From CAWCLK01 sp963796225 (GTDB lineage Bacteria > Actinomycetota > Nitriliruptoria > Nitriliruptorales > Nitriliruptoraceae): 64,000 bases of DNA. A program made the position numbers and the translations under genes. The notes below the pieces were generated by a model that was not told where the DNA came from, did no database searches, and saw nothing but the letters and a program-made list of their open reading frames with translations. The DNA is taken from contig CAWCLK010000052.1 of assembly GCA_963796225.1 (NCBI GenBank), positions 1 to 64,000 of the forward strand, written 5' to 3'. Positions 45,276 through 54,790 of the stretch are shown piece after piece (the first letter of the stretch is position 1; each line of letters begins with the position of its first letter).

Positions 45276-46550
45276 TCAGGGGGTGCCGAGGTCGCCGTCG
45301 AGCTCGTGCCCCCGGGTCTCCGGCAACCACGCCAGCGGCAGCGCCCCGAGCGCCACGGCGACGGCGAGGATCCGAGCAGCGCCCCCGAACCCGCCGGTGG
45401 CGTCGGCGAGCACCCCGAAGGCCGCCAGGCCCGCGACGGCCCCCAGCACCCCGGACGCCGCGGCCCAGCCGGCCACCGTGGCGCGGATGGAGGTCGGGAA
45501 CGCCTCGGCCGCGAGCGCCCCGACCGGCGTCCCGAACGCGGCGGCGGCCGCCAGCGACACGAGGTAGCCGACGACGAGCAGGGGCAGCGACCCGGTGTAG
45601 GCGGTGGCGAGCCCACCTGCCGTGACCACCAGGGCGAGTGCGGCGGCGGGGCGCCGGCCCGCCCGGTCGGCCAGCCACCGGCCGGTCAGCAGTCCGAGCG
45701 CCCCGACCGGACCCGCGGCCAGCACGAGCGTGGCGGTGGTGGTCGTCGAGGCGCCCAGGACCTGCTCGGCGTAGACCACGACGTAGGTGAAGCCGGGACC
45801 GGTGGCCAGGCTCAGTGCGGCGGTGGTGACCAGCAGCAGCGCGAGCCGTCCCCGGTGGGCGGCCGGCACGGTGCCCAGCACCCGGGCCCGACGGGAGGCC
45901 GGGCGGTGGGCGACCCGCGTGTAGACGGCGGGCTCCTGCAACGACCGGGCCAGCCACGGCAGCACGACCAGCGGCACGAGCACCAGCGAGGTGGTGAGCC
46001 GGTACGAGGCGCCGGACAGCGCCCCGCGGAGCAACGGCACCACCCCGGCACCGAGCCCGTACGACGCCCCGATCAGGGCCAGGGCCCACGACCGGTGGCG
46101 GGACGTGGTCTCCTCGGCGGCCACCACGCCGGCGAGGTTGTTGACCGTGGACAGGAACGGCCGCGCGAACGCCACGGCCGCGACCCACCACCAGAAGCTG
46201 GGCGCCAGCGCCCCGAGGGCGGTCATGGCAAGCCCCACGGCCATGGCCCCGAGCAGCGTCCCTCGGCGCCCGAGGCGGTCGGCGAGGGCACTGGCCGGCA
46301 GGGCCCCGAGCGACGCCAGCCGGATGCAGGCCAGGGCCACGCCGAGGGTGGTGCCGGTCAACCCGATCTGGGCGGCGACGTCCTGCCCCGCCCCGGGAGC
46401 CCCGAACGTGCTGGCCACGTCGCCGATCACCGCGGTCACCGCGAACCCGGCCAGGCCACTGGCCGCCGAGGCGCCGGCCGCGGCCGCCAACGACGGTGTC
46501 AGCCAGGCGAGGCGGCCGGGCTGACGGGTCGACGTCGGTGTGCTCGAGAG
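45276..46550 (-). CDS. MFS transporter (start not resolved)
   Basis: About 415 residues with twelve predicted membrane helices. The MFS signature between helices 2 and 3 reads ALADRLGRRGTLLGAM, the repeat in the second half LTGRWLADRAGRRPAAALAL. The C-terminus is PETRGHELDGDL, found in sugar-porter and aromatic-acid MFS members. The N-terminal helix (LTPSLAAAAGASAASGLAGFAV) is in frame but no ATG, GTG or RBS precedes it; the open frame runs upstream through unrelated sequence. A missing base near the start is likely, so the 5' boundary is approximate. Substrate unknown. Confidence 0.82.
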   Translation of the reverse strand, partial: LSSTPTSTRQPGRLAWLTPSLAAAAGASAASGLAGFAVTAVIGDVASTFGAPGAGQDVAAQIGLTGTTLGVALACIRLASLGALPASALADRLGRRGTLLGAMAVGLAMTALGALAPSFWWWVAAVAFARPFLSTVNNLAGVVAAEETTSRHRSWALALIGASYGLGAGVVPLLRGALSGASYRLTTSLVLVPLVVLPWLARSLQEPAVYTRVAHRPASRRARVLGTVPAAHRGRLALLLVTTAALSLATGPGFTYVVVYAEQVLGASTTTTATLVLAAGPVGALGLLTGRWLADRAGRRPAAALALVVTAGGLATAYTGSLPLLVVGYLVSLAAAAAFGTPVGALAAEAFPTSIRATVAGWAAASGVLGAVAGLAAFGVLADATGGFGGAARILAVAVALGALPLAWLPETRGHELDGDLGTP

Positions 46551-46667
46551 GTCCTCGGGGCGACGCGGGAACGGCGGCGACGCTAGCGCTGGGTCGCGAC
46601 CGGACCGCGCTCCCGGCATCCTGTGCGCCCCGCCCCTGCCCGCACCCCCACCGCCGAGGTCCCGCCC

Positions 46668-47030
46668 GTGATCCTGCTGCTGCTCGGCGCCGTCCTGGCG
46701 GCCGTGTCGCTGTGGAGCGTCTCGATCGGGGCGCTGCTCGAGGTCCGGCGGGAACGGCAGCGCGACCTCACTGCACTGTGCCGGGCGTGGGTGCCCCTCG
46801 CGGGCGGCGACCGGCTCTACCGGTGCGGGGCGACGACCGTGCCGGGGCGCGACCACTGCCCCACCCACGCGTCGCCGAACCGGCGCAACGCCGCCGCCAC
46901 CCATCCGGAGGCCCAGCGGGTCGAGGCGACCCGCCAGTGGGCCGACGCCCGCCGCAAGATGCGGTGGGGCATCCCCCTGGCGACGGTGACCCTGGTGGCG
47001 TCGGTGGCGGCCCTGGCGGTCTGGCTGTGA
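46668..47030 (+). CDS. small two-helix membrane protein with Cys/His cluster
   Basis: 120 residues from the GTG at 46668. An N-terminal TM helix (VILLLLGAVLAAVSLWSVSIGALL), a basic stretch, then CRAWVPLAGGDRLYRCGATTVPGRDHCPTHA, whose three Cys and one His could bind zinc, then a second TM (GIPLATVTLVASVAALAVWL). I do not recognise the family. Its stop overlaps the GTG of the next gene (GTGA), so it is translated with the DksA-like protein. Confidence 0.6.
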   Translation: MILLLLGAVLAAVSLWSVSIGALLEVRRERQRDLTALCRAWVPLAGGDRLYRCGATTVPGRDHCPTHASPNRRNAAATHPEAQRVEATRQWADARRKMRWGIPLATVTLVASVAALAVWL

Positions 47031-47394
47031 CCGCACCCGCCGCCTCTCCCCCGCAGAGAAAGAGGAGGCGCTGGAGGCCGAGATCACGCGCCGGCGGGCA
47101 CGCACCGTCGCACGCGTCCGGCAGCTGGAACGCGACGTCGCGGCACTGGTCGACGCCACCCATGACAGCCCGGACGACGAGCACGACCCCGAGGGCGCCA
47201 CCATCGGCTTCGAACGGGCCCAGGCCACCACGTTGCTCGCCGACGCCCGGGCGCAGCTCGAGGCGCTGGACCGGGCCGCCGTCGCCCTGGACGCCGGCAC
47301 GCTCGGCCGGTGCGAGGTGTGCGGCGGGGCGATCGCCGTGGACCGCCTGCTCGCCCGTCCCACGGCCCGCCGGTGCGTGGGGTGTGCTGACTGA
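47027..47394 (+). CDS. DksA/TraR-family zinc-finger protein (one base missing near the start)
   Basis: Not visible as one open frame: the GTG overlapping the previous stop reads VTAPAASPP, and one extra C in the CCCCC run near 47050 joins it to AEKEEALEAEITRRRARTVARVRQLERDVAAL, then GATIGFERAQATTLLADARAQLEALDRAAVALDAGTLGRCEVCGGAIAVDRLLARPTARRCVGCAD. The four Cys (CEVC and CVGC) form the DksA-type zinc finger, and the helical hairpin before it matches the family. About 120 residues. It would act on RNA polymerase or as a small regulator. Confidence 0.82.
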
Positions 47395-47460
47395 CCGGGC
47401 CAGACGTGGTGCACGGGGACGTCGCGTCGGGCACGATGCGGCACCGAGGGAGGGAGCCCC

Positions 47461-48858
47461 ATGGGACGACTGCCGCTGACCGACGCCGCGTGGCTGCTGA
47501 TCGAGTCACGGGAGCGGCCGATGCACGTGGGTGGGCTGCAGCTGTTCACCCGCCCCCCGGACGCCCCGGAGGACTGGCTGCAGCAGGTGGCCGCGCGGGC
47601 GATGGACTTCGCCGATCCCCGGCCGCCCTTCGACCAGGTGCTCAAGGAGCCCTACGGCCGGCTGGGCACCTTCGCCTTCGAGCACGACGACGTCGAGATC
47701 GCCTACCACGTCCGGCACCTCGCGCTGCCGGCCCCGGGGCGGATCCGCGAGCTGCTGTCGTTCTGCTCGAACGTGCACAGCCACACCCTCGACCGTCACC
47801 GTCCGCTGTGGGAGCTCTACCTCATCGAGGGCATCGAGGGCGACCGGGTCGCGGTGTTCACGAAGGTGCACCACTCGGTCCTGGACGGCGTCGCGGCGAT
47901 GCGCCAGATCCTGCGGGCCTTCACGCCGGATCCTGCCGATCGCGACGTGCCCCCGCCGTGGGCCATGCGTCCCGACGCCCCGCCCGCGACCAGCGACGCC
48001 CCCGACGGGGCGTCGGGACCGATCGGGATCCTGCAGCGCACCGGGGCGGGCGTCCGGGCCGTGGGCGGAGCGGCCGGCGCCGCCGTGGGAGCCGGTCGGG
48101 CGCTGCTGGACCAGTACCGACGAGCACGGCACGACGAGGCGGAGGTGCTGCCCTTCCAGGCCCCACCCACGATCATGAACGTCCGCCTGACCTCCACACG
48201 ACGGTTCGTGGCACAGGACTACTCGCTGGACCGCATCCGGGCGGTCGCACGCGCCACGGGCTCCACGGTCAACGACGTGGTGCTGACGATGTGCGGCGGA
48301 GCCCTGCGGACCTACCTGCAGTCCCACGACGCCCTGCCGGACGAACCGCTGGTCGGGTTCGTCCCGGTGTCGATCCGCCCCGAGGACGACAGCGATGCCG
48401 GCAACGCGCTCTCCTTCGTGTTCTGCAACCTCGCGACGCACCTGGAGGACCCGGCCGACCGGCTGGCACTGGTGAAGCGATCGATGGACGCGGCCAAGCA
48501 GCGGATGTCCCGGATGTCCCGGGCCGAGCTCACCGACTACGCGATCGCCGTGACCTCGCCGCTGATCCTGGGCAACCTGACCGGGCTGTCGGGGCGCACC
48601 CGACGGCCGCTGTTCAACGTCACCATCTCCAACGTGCCCGGCCCCCAGCAGACGCTGTACTGGAACGGGGCGGAGCTGGAGGGCATCTACCCGGCATCAC
48701 TGCTCCAGGACGGCTACGCGCTCAACATCACCCAGACCAGCTACCGGGACCAGATGGCCTTCGGCATCACCGCCGACCGGTCCGCGCTGCCCAGCGTGCA
48801 ACGCCTGATCGACCACCTCGCCGAGGAGCTCGACACCCTCGAGGCCGCCGCCGGGTGA
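47461..48858 (+). CDS. wax ester synthase/diacylglycerol acyltransferase (WS/DGAT)
   Basis: A 465-residue acyltransferase making triacylglycerol or wax esters from acyl-CoA. The active-site HHxxxDG motif reads KVHHSVLDGVAAM (about 136-148); the PLW motif is DRHRPLWELYLIEG, NDVVLTMCGGALRTYL is the ND-motif helix, and NVTISNVPGPQQTLYWNGAELEGIYPAS and FGITADRSALP mark the C-terminal domain. Family length is 450-470. Storage lipid synthesis fits the desaturase, thioesterase and lysophosphatidate acyltransferase nearby. The ATG has GGGAGGGAGCCCC upstream. Confidence 0.93.
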   Translation: MGRLPLTDAAWLLIESRERPMHVGGLQLFTRPPDAPEDWLQQVAARAMDFADPRPPFDQVLKEPYGRLGTFAFEHDDVEIAYHVRHLALPAPGRIRELLSFCSNVHSHTLDRHRPLWELYLIEGIEGDRVAVFTKVHHSVLDGVAAMRQILRAFTPDPADRDVPPPWAMRPDAPPATSDAPDGASGPIGILQRTGAGVRAVGGAAGAAVGAGRALLDQYRRARHDEAEVLPFQAPPTIMNVRLTSTRRFVAQDYSLDRIRAVARATGSTVNDVVLTMCGGALRTYLQSHDALPDEPLVGFVPVSIRPEDDSDAGNALSFVFCNLATHLEDPADRLALVKRSMDAAKQRMSRMSRAELTDYAIAVTSPLILGNLTGLSGRTRRPLFNVTISNVPGPQQTLYWNGAELEGIYPASLLQDGYALNITQTSYRDQMAFGITADRSALPSVQRLIDHLAEELDTLEAAAG

Positions 48859-48930
48859 GCCTCCCGAACGCTCAAGGGGCCCGGGGCTGCCGCCGACAGT
48901 GAACGGTGGGGGTGACAAGGAGAGCCGACC

Positions 48931-49299
48931 GTGAGCCGCCTGGACCGTGCCGTCCGGCGAGTGCGCCAGCACCTCGACCGGTACGAGTACCTGCTCGCCT
49001 CTGCCTGGGGCATGGAGGCCGACGGCCGCCGTGCCCGCGTCGTCGTGGTGACCGACAAGCGCGTCGTCGTCGGTTGGCGTCGTCCCTCCCCACCGGAGGT
49101 GCTGTCCGCCAGCACCACCGCGGTCTACGACCGGGCCGAGGGGCGCCTGACGCTGCTCGACGGCGACACGACCGTCCGCCTGCGCGACGTCGACCCGCGT
49201 GAGGGGCAGCAGGTCGTCGCGCTGCTCGACCGCGCCCACGAGCGGCCGCTGGCCGAACGCATCGGCGACCCGTTCCACGTCCGCGTGCTCGAGGCGTAG
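48931..49299 (+). CDS. small beta-rich hypothetical protein (PH-like)
   Basis: 122 residues without membrane helices. The pattern is mostly strands: ARVVVVTDKRVVVGW, TTAVYDRAEGRLTLLDGDTTVRLRDVD, then the helix QQVVALLDRAHE. Such VTDKRVVV...TAVYD arrangements are typical of small bacterial PH domains, but I cannot name the family. AAGGAGA precedes the start. No functional clue from neighbours. Confidence 0.55.
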   Translation: MSRLDRAVRRVRQHLDRYEYLLASAWGMEADGRRARVVVVTDKRVVVGWRRPSPPEVLSASTTAVYDRAEGRLTLLDGDTTVRLRDVDPREGQQVVALLDRAHERPLAERIGDPFHVRVLEA

Positions 49300-49311
49300 C
49301 CACACGGCAGG

Positions 49312-50601
49312 ATGGCGCCCCCGATCCTTCGAGGCGCCGTGGCCCGCTCGAGCACCTGCACCTTCTCCAACGTCCGTGACGAGCAGCTGTCCGCACGGCT
49401 CGAACGGCCTGACGGACCGGTGTACGCCACCGCGGTGTTCGCGCACTGCTTCACGTGCTCCAAGGACCTGCGGGCAGCGCGGCGGCTGGCACGCGCGCTG
49501 GCGGGCCGGGGCATCGCCGTGCTGTCCTTCGACTTCCCCGGCCTCGGATCGAGCGAGGGCGACTTCGCCGCCTCGACGTTCTCCTCCGACGTGGACGACC
49601 TCGTGGCCGCCGCCGGGTACCTGGCCGAGACCATCGCCCCGCCCAGCCTGCTCGTGGGCCACTCCTTCGGCGGTGCGGCCGCCCTGGTCGCGGCATCGCG
49701 CATGGACGGGATCGCGGCCGTGGCCACGATCGGGGCACCGGCCGACCTCGACCACGTCGTCGACCTGTTCGCCGACGACCTCGACACGATCCGCGAGCAG
49801 GGCCAGGCCCAGGTCACCCTGGCGGGCCGGACCTTCACGATCCGGTCCGGCTTCGTCGACGACCTCGAGGCCCACCGGCTGACCGACGTGGTCGCCGAGC
49901 TCGATGCTGCCCTGCTGGTCCTGCACGCCCCGCTGGACGACACGGTCGGGGTGGACAACGCGCGTGTGCTGTTCGAGGCGGCTCGCCACCCCAAGAGCTT
50001 CGTGTCCCTGGCCGACGCCGACCACCTGCTCACCGACGAGGCCGACGCGCGCTACGCCGCCGAGGTCGTGGCCGCCTGGGCCAGCCGCTACCTGCCGAAC
50101 ATCCCGCTCGAGGACGAGGCCGGGGACGCCACCACGCCGGCCCCCATGCCGCGGGGCGCAGGCAGCTACGCCGACGACACCGCGGTGGCCCGGACCACCA
50201 CGGGGTTGTCCGCCCGGGTGGCCACCCGCGGCTTCCTCCTGCAGGCGGACGAGCCACGATCGGTCGGCGGGACCGAGACCGGCCCCACCCCGTACGACTA
50301 CCTCGGTGCCGCCCTGGCCGCCTGCACGTCCATGACGCTGCGGATGTACGCGGACCGAAGGGAGCTGGCGCTCGAGGAGGTCGTCACCACCGTGCGGTTC
50401 GAACGCGTCCACGCCGACGACTGCGCCTCGTGCGAGCACCGCGACGGCCACATCGAGCAGTTCACCCGCACCGTGGCCGTCCGCGGCGACCTCGACGACG
50501 CCGATCGGGACAAGCTCCTGTCGATCGCCAACCGCTGCCCGGTGCACCGCACGCTCAGCGGGCAGATCGAGATCCGCACGGTGCTGGCCGACGACGCGTG
50601 A
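49312..50601 (+). CDS. alpha/beta hydrolase - OsmC fusion protein
   Basis: 429 residues. Residues about 20-265 are a serine hydrolase: VFAHCFTCSKDLRAARRL, GLGSSEGDF, LVGHSFGGAAALVAA (nucleophile Ser in GHSFGG), and a catalytic His in DADHLLTDEADARYAA. Residues about 290-429 are an OsmC domain: TGPTPYDYLGAALAACTSMTLRMYADRR and SIANRCPVHRTLSGQIEI carry the two peroxidatic/resolving Cys. The same fusion is known in several bacteria. It probably reduces lipid or organic peroxides, the hydrolase part releasing or processing an acyl substrate. Start ATG follows a GCACACGGCAGG leader and is the best candidate. Confidence 0.92.
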   Translation: MAPPILRGAVARSSTCTFSNVRDEQLSARLERPDGPVYATAVFAHCFTCSKDLRAARRLARALAGRGIAVLSFDFPGLGSSEGDFAASTFSSDVDDLVAAAGYLAETIAPPSLLVGHSFGGAAALVAASRMDGIAAVATIGAPADLDHVVDLFADDLDTIREQGQAQVTLAGRTFTIRSGFVDDLEAHRLTDVVAELDAALLVLHAPLDDTVGVDNARVLFEAARHPKSFVSLADADHLLTDEADARYAAEVVAAWASRYLPNIPLEDEAGDATTPAPMPRGAGSYADDTAVARTTTGLSARVATRGFLLQADEPRSVGGTETGPTPYDYLGAALAACTSMTLRMYADRRELALEEVVTTVRFERVHADDCASCEHRDGHIEQFTRTVAVRGDLDDADRDKLLSIANRCPVHRTLSGQIEIRTVLADDA

Positions 50602-50620
50602 CCTGCGAGACTCCCCCGCC

Positions 50621-51202
50621 ATGAGTGCCCCCCTGGACCTGACCTTCGTCACCTCCGCCGACGTCGTCGGCGCGCTGCCCACGTCACGGGCCGAGGTGGC
50701 CGTGGCGGGGCGCAGCAACGTCGGCAAGTCGTCGCTGCTCAACGCACTGGCCGGCCGGCAGGGCCTGGCTCGGACCTCGAGCACGCCGGGCCGCACGCGG
50801 CTGCTCAACCAGTTCGCCCTCGCCGGCGGCGGCACGCTGGTCGACCTGCCCGGGTACGGCTACGCGAAGGCGTCGAAGGTCGACCGCGCCGGGTGGCAGG
50901 GCCGCATGGAGCAGTACCTGGTCGAGCGCGATGGCCTGCGCATGGTGCTGCTGCTGGTCGACGGCGAGGTGGGGCCCACCGCGCTGGACCTCGACATGCT
51001 GGCGTGGCTGCGCCAGCACGACGTCCCCCACACGGTGGTGGCCACCAAGCACGACAAGGTCAAGAGCTCGCGGCGCGAACGGCGCAAGCGGGACGTGGCC
51101 GAGGCGTGCGGGCTGGAGCGGGGCGAGGTCGTCTGGGTCAGCGCCCAGACGAAGGTCAACCTCGACCACCTCCGGGGGCTCGTGCGGGGCTGGTTGGCCT
51201 GA
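50621..51202 (+). CDS. engB: ribosome biogenesis GTP-binding protein YsxC/EngB
   Basis: 193-residue essential GTPase of large-subunit assembly. P-loop GRSNVGKSS (G1), STPGRT (G2), DLPGYG (G3), TKHD (G4) and SAQT (G5) are all in order, and the C-terminal WVSAQTKVNLDHLRGLV is typical. ATG follows GCGAGACTCCCCCGCC. It lies 19 bases after the hydrolase-OsmC gene and converges on the metallophosphatase. Confidence 0.96.
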   Translation: MSAPLDLTFVTSADVVGALPTSRAEVAVAGRSNVGKSSLLNALAGRQGLARTSSTPGRTRLLNQFALAGGGTLVDLPGYGYAKASKVDRAGWQGRMEQYLVERDGLRMVLLLVDGEVGPTALDLDMLAWLRQHDVPHTVVATKHDKVKSSRRERRKRDVAEACGLERGEVVWVSAQTKVNLDHLRGLVRGWLA

Positions 51203-51205
51203 CGC

Positions 51206-52078
51206 TCAGACGTCCGGTGGCGCCCCGGCCAGGTGGACCCGCCCCGACAGCAGCAGCGCCCGCGGGCGGGCGGGCCGTCCACCCGCGCTGGGATCGATCC
51301 CGATGATCTCGCGCCCACCCACCCGTGTGATCACGTGGCCGAGGTCGTCGATCCCGGTGGAGTCCCGGAGCTCCGGTGGCACCCGTCGTCCCTTCGACGG
51401 GGGCAGCAGCGGCTGGGCGTGGCCGTGGACCTGGGTGAACGGCACGGCCCCGCCCACCTGGGCATGCACCAGCCACGGCGACCGCAGCTCCTGCTTCGGC
51501 TCGGTCCACGCCACCCCCGGGTCGGCGTCGCGGGCCGCCATCGCGCCCGGTTGCAGCACGTGGGCCGCGTGGGTCGTGGGGTCGGCCAGCGCCCCGACCG
51601 CCCCGACGTGGTCGGGTTCGCCCAGGGCACGCCACGACCGGACCGTCAGGCCCCCGTGGGTCACGAGCACCGGACCCCGGCGCGCGTCGTCGACGGCCAC
51701 GGCGGGGCGCAGGAAGCCCTCCTGCCACCACTCCCCCACCCGGGCGCCCACGCGCGCGTCGATCGGCGGGACCCAGAACGACGTCCCGCCGGGCACGTAC
51801 TGGGCCTCGTGGTTGCCGAGCAGCTGCACCCACCGCCCCGTGCGCCGGAACAGCGCGTCCACCACCGCGACGACCAGCTCGCTGACGGGGCCCTTGTGCA
51901 CGAGGTCGCCGACCTGGACGACCACGAGGTCGTCCGGCCAGCTGACCCGTCGGGGGACGTTGCGGTCGTCCACCTCGACGCCCAGCTCGGCCAGCGTCGT
52001 CAGCAGCGGCTTGAGGTGGCCGGACAGGTCGCCGAGGACGGCGATGCGGGGCGCCTCGAGGACGTGCCGGTCGGTCAC
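51206..52078 (-). CDS. calcineurin-like metallophosphatase
   Basis: 290 residues. The dimetal centre motifs are RIAVLGDLSGHLKPLL, VVQVGDLVHKGP, WVQLLGNHEAQYV, PVLVTHGGLTV and a late His in FTQVHGHAQP, which together satisfy the PPP-type metallophosphoesterase pattern although the first motif reads GDLSGH instead of GDxHG. The GTG overlaps the stop of the glutathione-peroxidase gene, so they are co-translated. Substrate unknown; symmetrical Ap4A or protein phosphate hydrolysis are possibilities. Confidence 0.82.
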   Translation of the reverse strand: MTDRHVLEAPRIAVLGDLSGHLKPLLTTLAELGVEVDDRNVPRRVSWPDDLVVVQVGDLVHKGPVSELVVAVVDALFRRTGRWVQLLGNHEAQYVPGGTSFWVPPIDARVGARVGEWWQEGFLRPAVAVDDARRGPVLVTHGGLTVRSWRALGEPDHVGAVGALADPTTHAAHVLQPGAMAARDADPGVAWTEPKQELRSPWLVHAQVGGAVPFTQVHGHAQPLLPPSKGRRVPPELRDSTGIDDLGHVITRVGGREIIGIDPSAGGRPARPRALLLSGRVHLAGAPPDV

Positions 52079-52569
52079 GCCGACAGCTGCGCCTCGATCG
52101 CCCCGACGACGGCGGGATCCTCCGGCGTGGTCGCCGGCCGGAACCGGGCGACCACCTCGCCGTCGCCGGCGACCAGGAACTTCTCGAAGTTCCACAGGAC
52201 GTCGCCAGCCTCGCCGTCGGCGTCGGGCACGTCGGTCAGCACCTCGTAGACGGGATGGCGCTGCTCGCCGTTGACGTCGACCTTCGCCATCAGCGGGAAC
52301 GTGACCCCGTAGGTCGTCGAGCAGAAGGTCTGGATCTCCTCGGCGGTGCCCGGCTCCTGGCCCTTGAACTGGTTGCACGGGAACCCGACCACGGTCAGGC
52401 CGCGGTCGCCGTAGGTCTGCTGCAGGCGCTCGAGCCCCTCGTACTGCGGGGTCAGGCCGCACTTCGACGCGACGTTGACGACGAGCACGGGACCGTCGGC
52501 GTGCTCGCCGAGCGTGGTCGGACGACCGTCGAGGGTCTCGAGCGGGAGGGAGAGCAGGTCGGTCGACAT
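52075..52569 (-). CDS. glutathione peroxidase family protein
   Basis: A 164-residue peroxidase of the GPx fold. The peroxidatic Cys is in NVASKCGLTPQY (Sec in some relatives), the second conserved block is GFPCNQFKGQEPG with the Cys-Asn, and the Trp-Asn-Phe of the active tetrad is in WNFEKFL. In actinobacteria such enzymes usually use thioredoxin or mycothiol. A TAGCGT -10-like element lies at 52608-52613 on the minus strand. It forms an overlapping pair with the metallophosphatase. Confidence 0.94.
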   Translation of the reverse strand: MSTDLLSLPLETLDGRPTTLGEHADGPVLVVNVASKCGLTPQYEGLERLQQTYGDRGLTVVGFPCNQFKGQEPGTAEEIQTFCSTTYGVTFPLMAKVDVNGEQRHPVYEVLTDVPDADGEAGDVLWNFEKFLVAGDGEVVARFRPATTPEDPAVVGAIEAQLSA

Positions 52570-52707
52570 GGGAGGCCTCGTGATGCGGATCGGCTGCGGG
52601 GGCAGCGACGCTACCCCGATCGATCGTGGACCCCTGCCGGCCGCACGCCCCGGTGCGGTCTGGTTGGATGATCGGCTGCCCATCACGCAGCCGTCGAGGG
52701 AGACGAC

Positions 52708-53816
52708 GTGACCATCCCGTCCACCATGCAGGCCGTCCTGCTCACCGGGCACGGCGGCCTCGACAAGCTCGAGGTCCACGACGACGTGCCCGTGCCCTCC
52801 CCCGGGCCTGACGAGGTCCTCGTCGAGGTCAGTGCCTGCGGCCTGAACAACACCGACGTGTGGGTGCGCGAGGGTGCCTATGGGCTCGAGGAGGACCCCG
52901 ACGCCGTGTCGACCTGGCGTCGCGGCCGTTCGACGCTCGAGTTCCCGCGGATCCAGGGCACCGACACGGTCGGGACGATCGTGGCCGTCGGGGACGGGGT
53001 GGCCGACAGCCGTGTCGGCGAACGGGTGATGGTCGACTTCTCGATCTACAACCGCGAGGACGACTCGCTGGCCGACATCGACTACATGGGCCACGGCCGG
53101 GACGGCGGGTACGCCGAGTACCAGGTGGTGCCCGGCCGACCACGCCCACGTCGTGCACCGCGACCTCGACGACGCCGAGCTCGCGACCTTCTGCTGCGCC
53201 TACCTGACCGGCGAGCACATGCTGGACCGCGCCCGTCTGGCCGAGGGCGAACGCATCCTCGTGACCGGGGCGTCCGGTGGCGTGGGCTCGGGCATCGTCC
53301 AGCTCGCACGCGCGCGCGGGGCGATCCCCTACGCCGTCACCAGCGAGGGCAAGGCCGACCAGGTCAAGGCCATCGGCGCCGAGGACGTCGTCCTGCCGAG
53401 GCAAGGGCGACCTCGTCCAGCAGGTCGAGGACATGCTCGACGGCGAGGTCATCGACGTGGTCGCCGACCTGGTCGGGGGCGACATGTTCAACGACCTGCT
53501 GCGGATCCTGCGCCCCGAGGGCCGCTACACCACCTCCGGCGCCATCGGCGGGCCCGTGGTCAAGCTCGACCTGCGCACGATGTACCTCAAGCACCTCGAG
53601 CTGCACGGGTCCTCGCAGGGCACCCGCACGGCATTCCGCCGGCTCGTGCGCTACATCGAGGAGGAGAAGATCGACCCGATCCTCTCCGGCACCTACCCGC
53701 TCAGTCGCTTCCACGACGCCCAGACCGCGTTCATGGCCAAGAAGTACGTGGGCAACATCGTGGTCGTGCCCGACGCGAAGTGGGAGGAGCACGGGGCCGC
53801 ACATGCCGCGGACTGA
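52708..53816 (+). pseudogene. zinc-type alcohol dehydrogenase/quinone oxidoreductase (two frameshifts)
   Basis: Medium-chain dehydrogenase. First frame: MQAVLLTGHGGLDKLEV, VSACGLNNTDVWVREGAY, QGTDTVGTIVAVGDGV, DYMGHGRDGGYAEYQVVP. Second, from near 53130: HVVHRDLDDAELATFCCAYLTGEHMLD, ILVTGASGGVGSGIVQLARARGA (dinucleotide fold). Third, from near 53400: GKGDLVQQVEDMLDGEVIDVVADLVGGD to IVVVPDAKWEEHGAA. Residues normally holding the catalytic zinc are not all present, so a quinone-oxidoreductase-like enzyme is likelier. Its end overlaps the start of the proline-racemase gene by 14 bases. Confidence 0.82.
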
Positions 53817-54790
53817 CCGCCGCCACCTGACCCTGCTCGACGCCCACTACGGCGGCGACGTCTCGCGCGTCGTGATGGCCGGTGCCTTCCACGTCCCCGG
53901 GCCGGACGGCGCGCGAGAAGCGCGACTTGCTGCAGGAGCGCGGGGAAGTGCTGCGGAGGCTCTGCTGTACCCGCCCTCGGCAACCGTCGATGTGCGTCAA
54001 CCTCATCGTCGACGCCAGCAACATCCAGGCGCCGTACGGGTACGTGATCATGGAGGCGATGGGCTACCCGCACTTCTCGGGATAGAGCTCGATCTGCGTG
54101 GTCCCGGCGCTGCTCGAGAGCAGCCCCATCCCGCTCGACCGCCCGGCGAGCAGGAGGTGCTGCTCGAGGCCCCCGTCGGCCCGTGCGGGCCGTGGCCCAC
54201 CACGACGGGTCCGAGGTCCACCGCTCGTCACCCTGCAGGCCGACCCCGCGTGGGTGGCCGCCCGCAACCTGTCAGTGTGTGTCGCTGCCGAGCTACGGCG
54301 AGGTCACCTTCGACCTCGTGTGGTCAGATGCTTCTACGCCGTGGTCGACGCAGACACGCACAGGGTTCGCCATCTCGGCGGCCGAACGCAGCGTCATGGC
54401 CTCCTTCGCCAACGAGCTGTGCCTGACCGCCACCCACGACCTGGGCGCCGTTCCATCCAGACGCTGGGCGACGCTGGGCCAGCTGCCTTCCGGCTTAGAG
54501 GGCAACCTGAGGTCCAGCCTCGAGGACGGGACGACCGAGGCCGGCGCCGCGGACCCTACGTCCACCCGGGCGTCGTGTGCGCGTGCCCGACCGGGACCAC
54601 CAGCGGCAGCCCGGCTGGCGCTGCTGCCAGGCCGACGGGCTGATGGGCGAGGGCGACGAGCTGGTCACGGTCTCCCCCACGGGTGGCCGGCATGACCGGC
54701 CGGGTCCTCGGTACCGAGGGGCAGAGAGGTCCACGGCCGGAGCCGCCCTGCGGGCCACGGTGTGGGGGCGGGCACCGGTTGGCGGCGGCT
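53803..54790 (+). pseudogene. proline racemase family protein, broken by many frameshifts
   Basis: The ATG has GGGAGGAGC upstream and lies inside the end of the previous gene. Segments from several frames line up with a proline racemase/hydroxyproline epimerase: LTLLDAHYGGDVSRVVMAG, NIQAPYGYVIMEAMGYPHFSG, ALLESSPIPLDRPAS, EVLLEAPVGP, LQADPAWVAARNLSV, PSYGEVTFDLVW, TGFAISAAERSVMASFANELC, and near the end a GDELVTVSPTGGR region. The motif after YPHFSG normally includes the first catalytic Cys (MCGHG) or, in a subfamily, SGSNT; here the SG form is seen. At least seven frame changes occur in 1 kb. Either real decay or very poor sequence. Confidence 0.72.
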
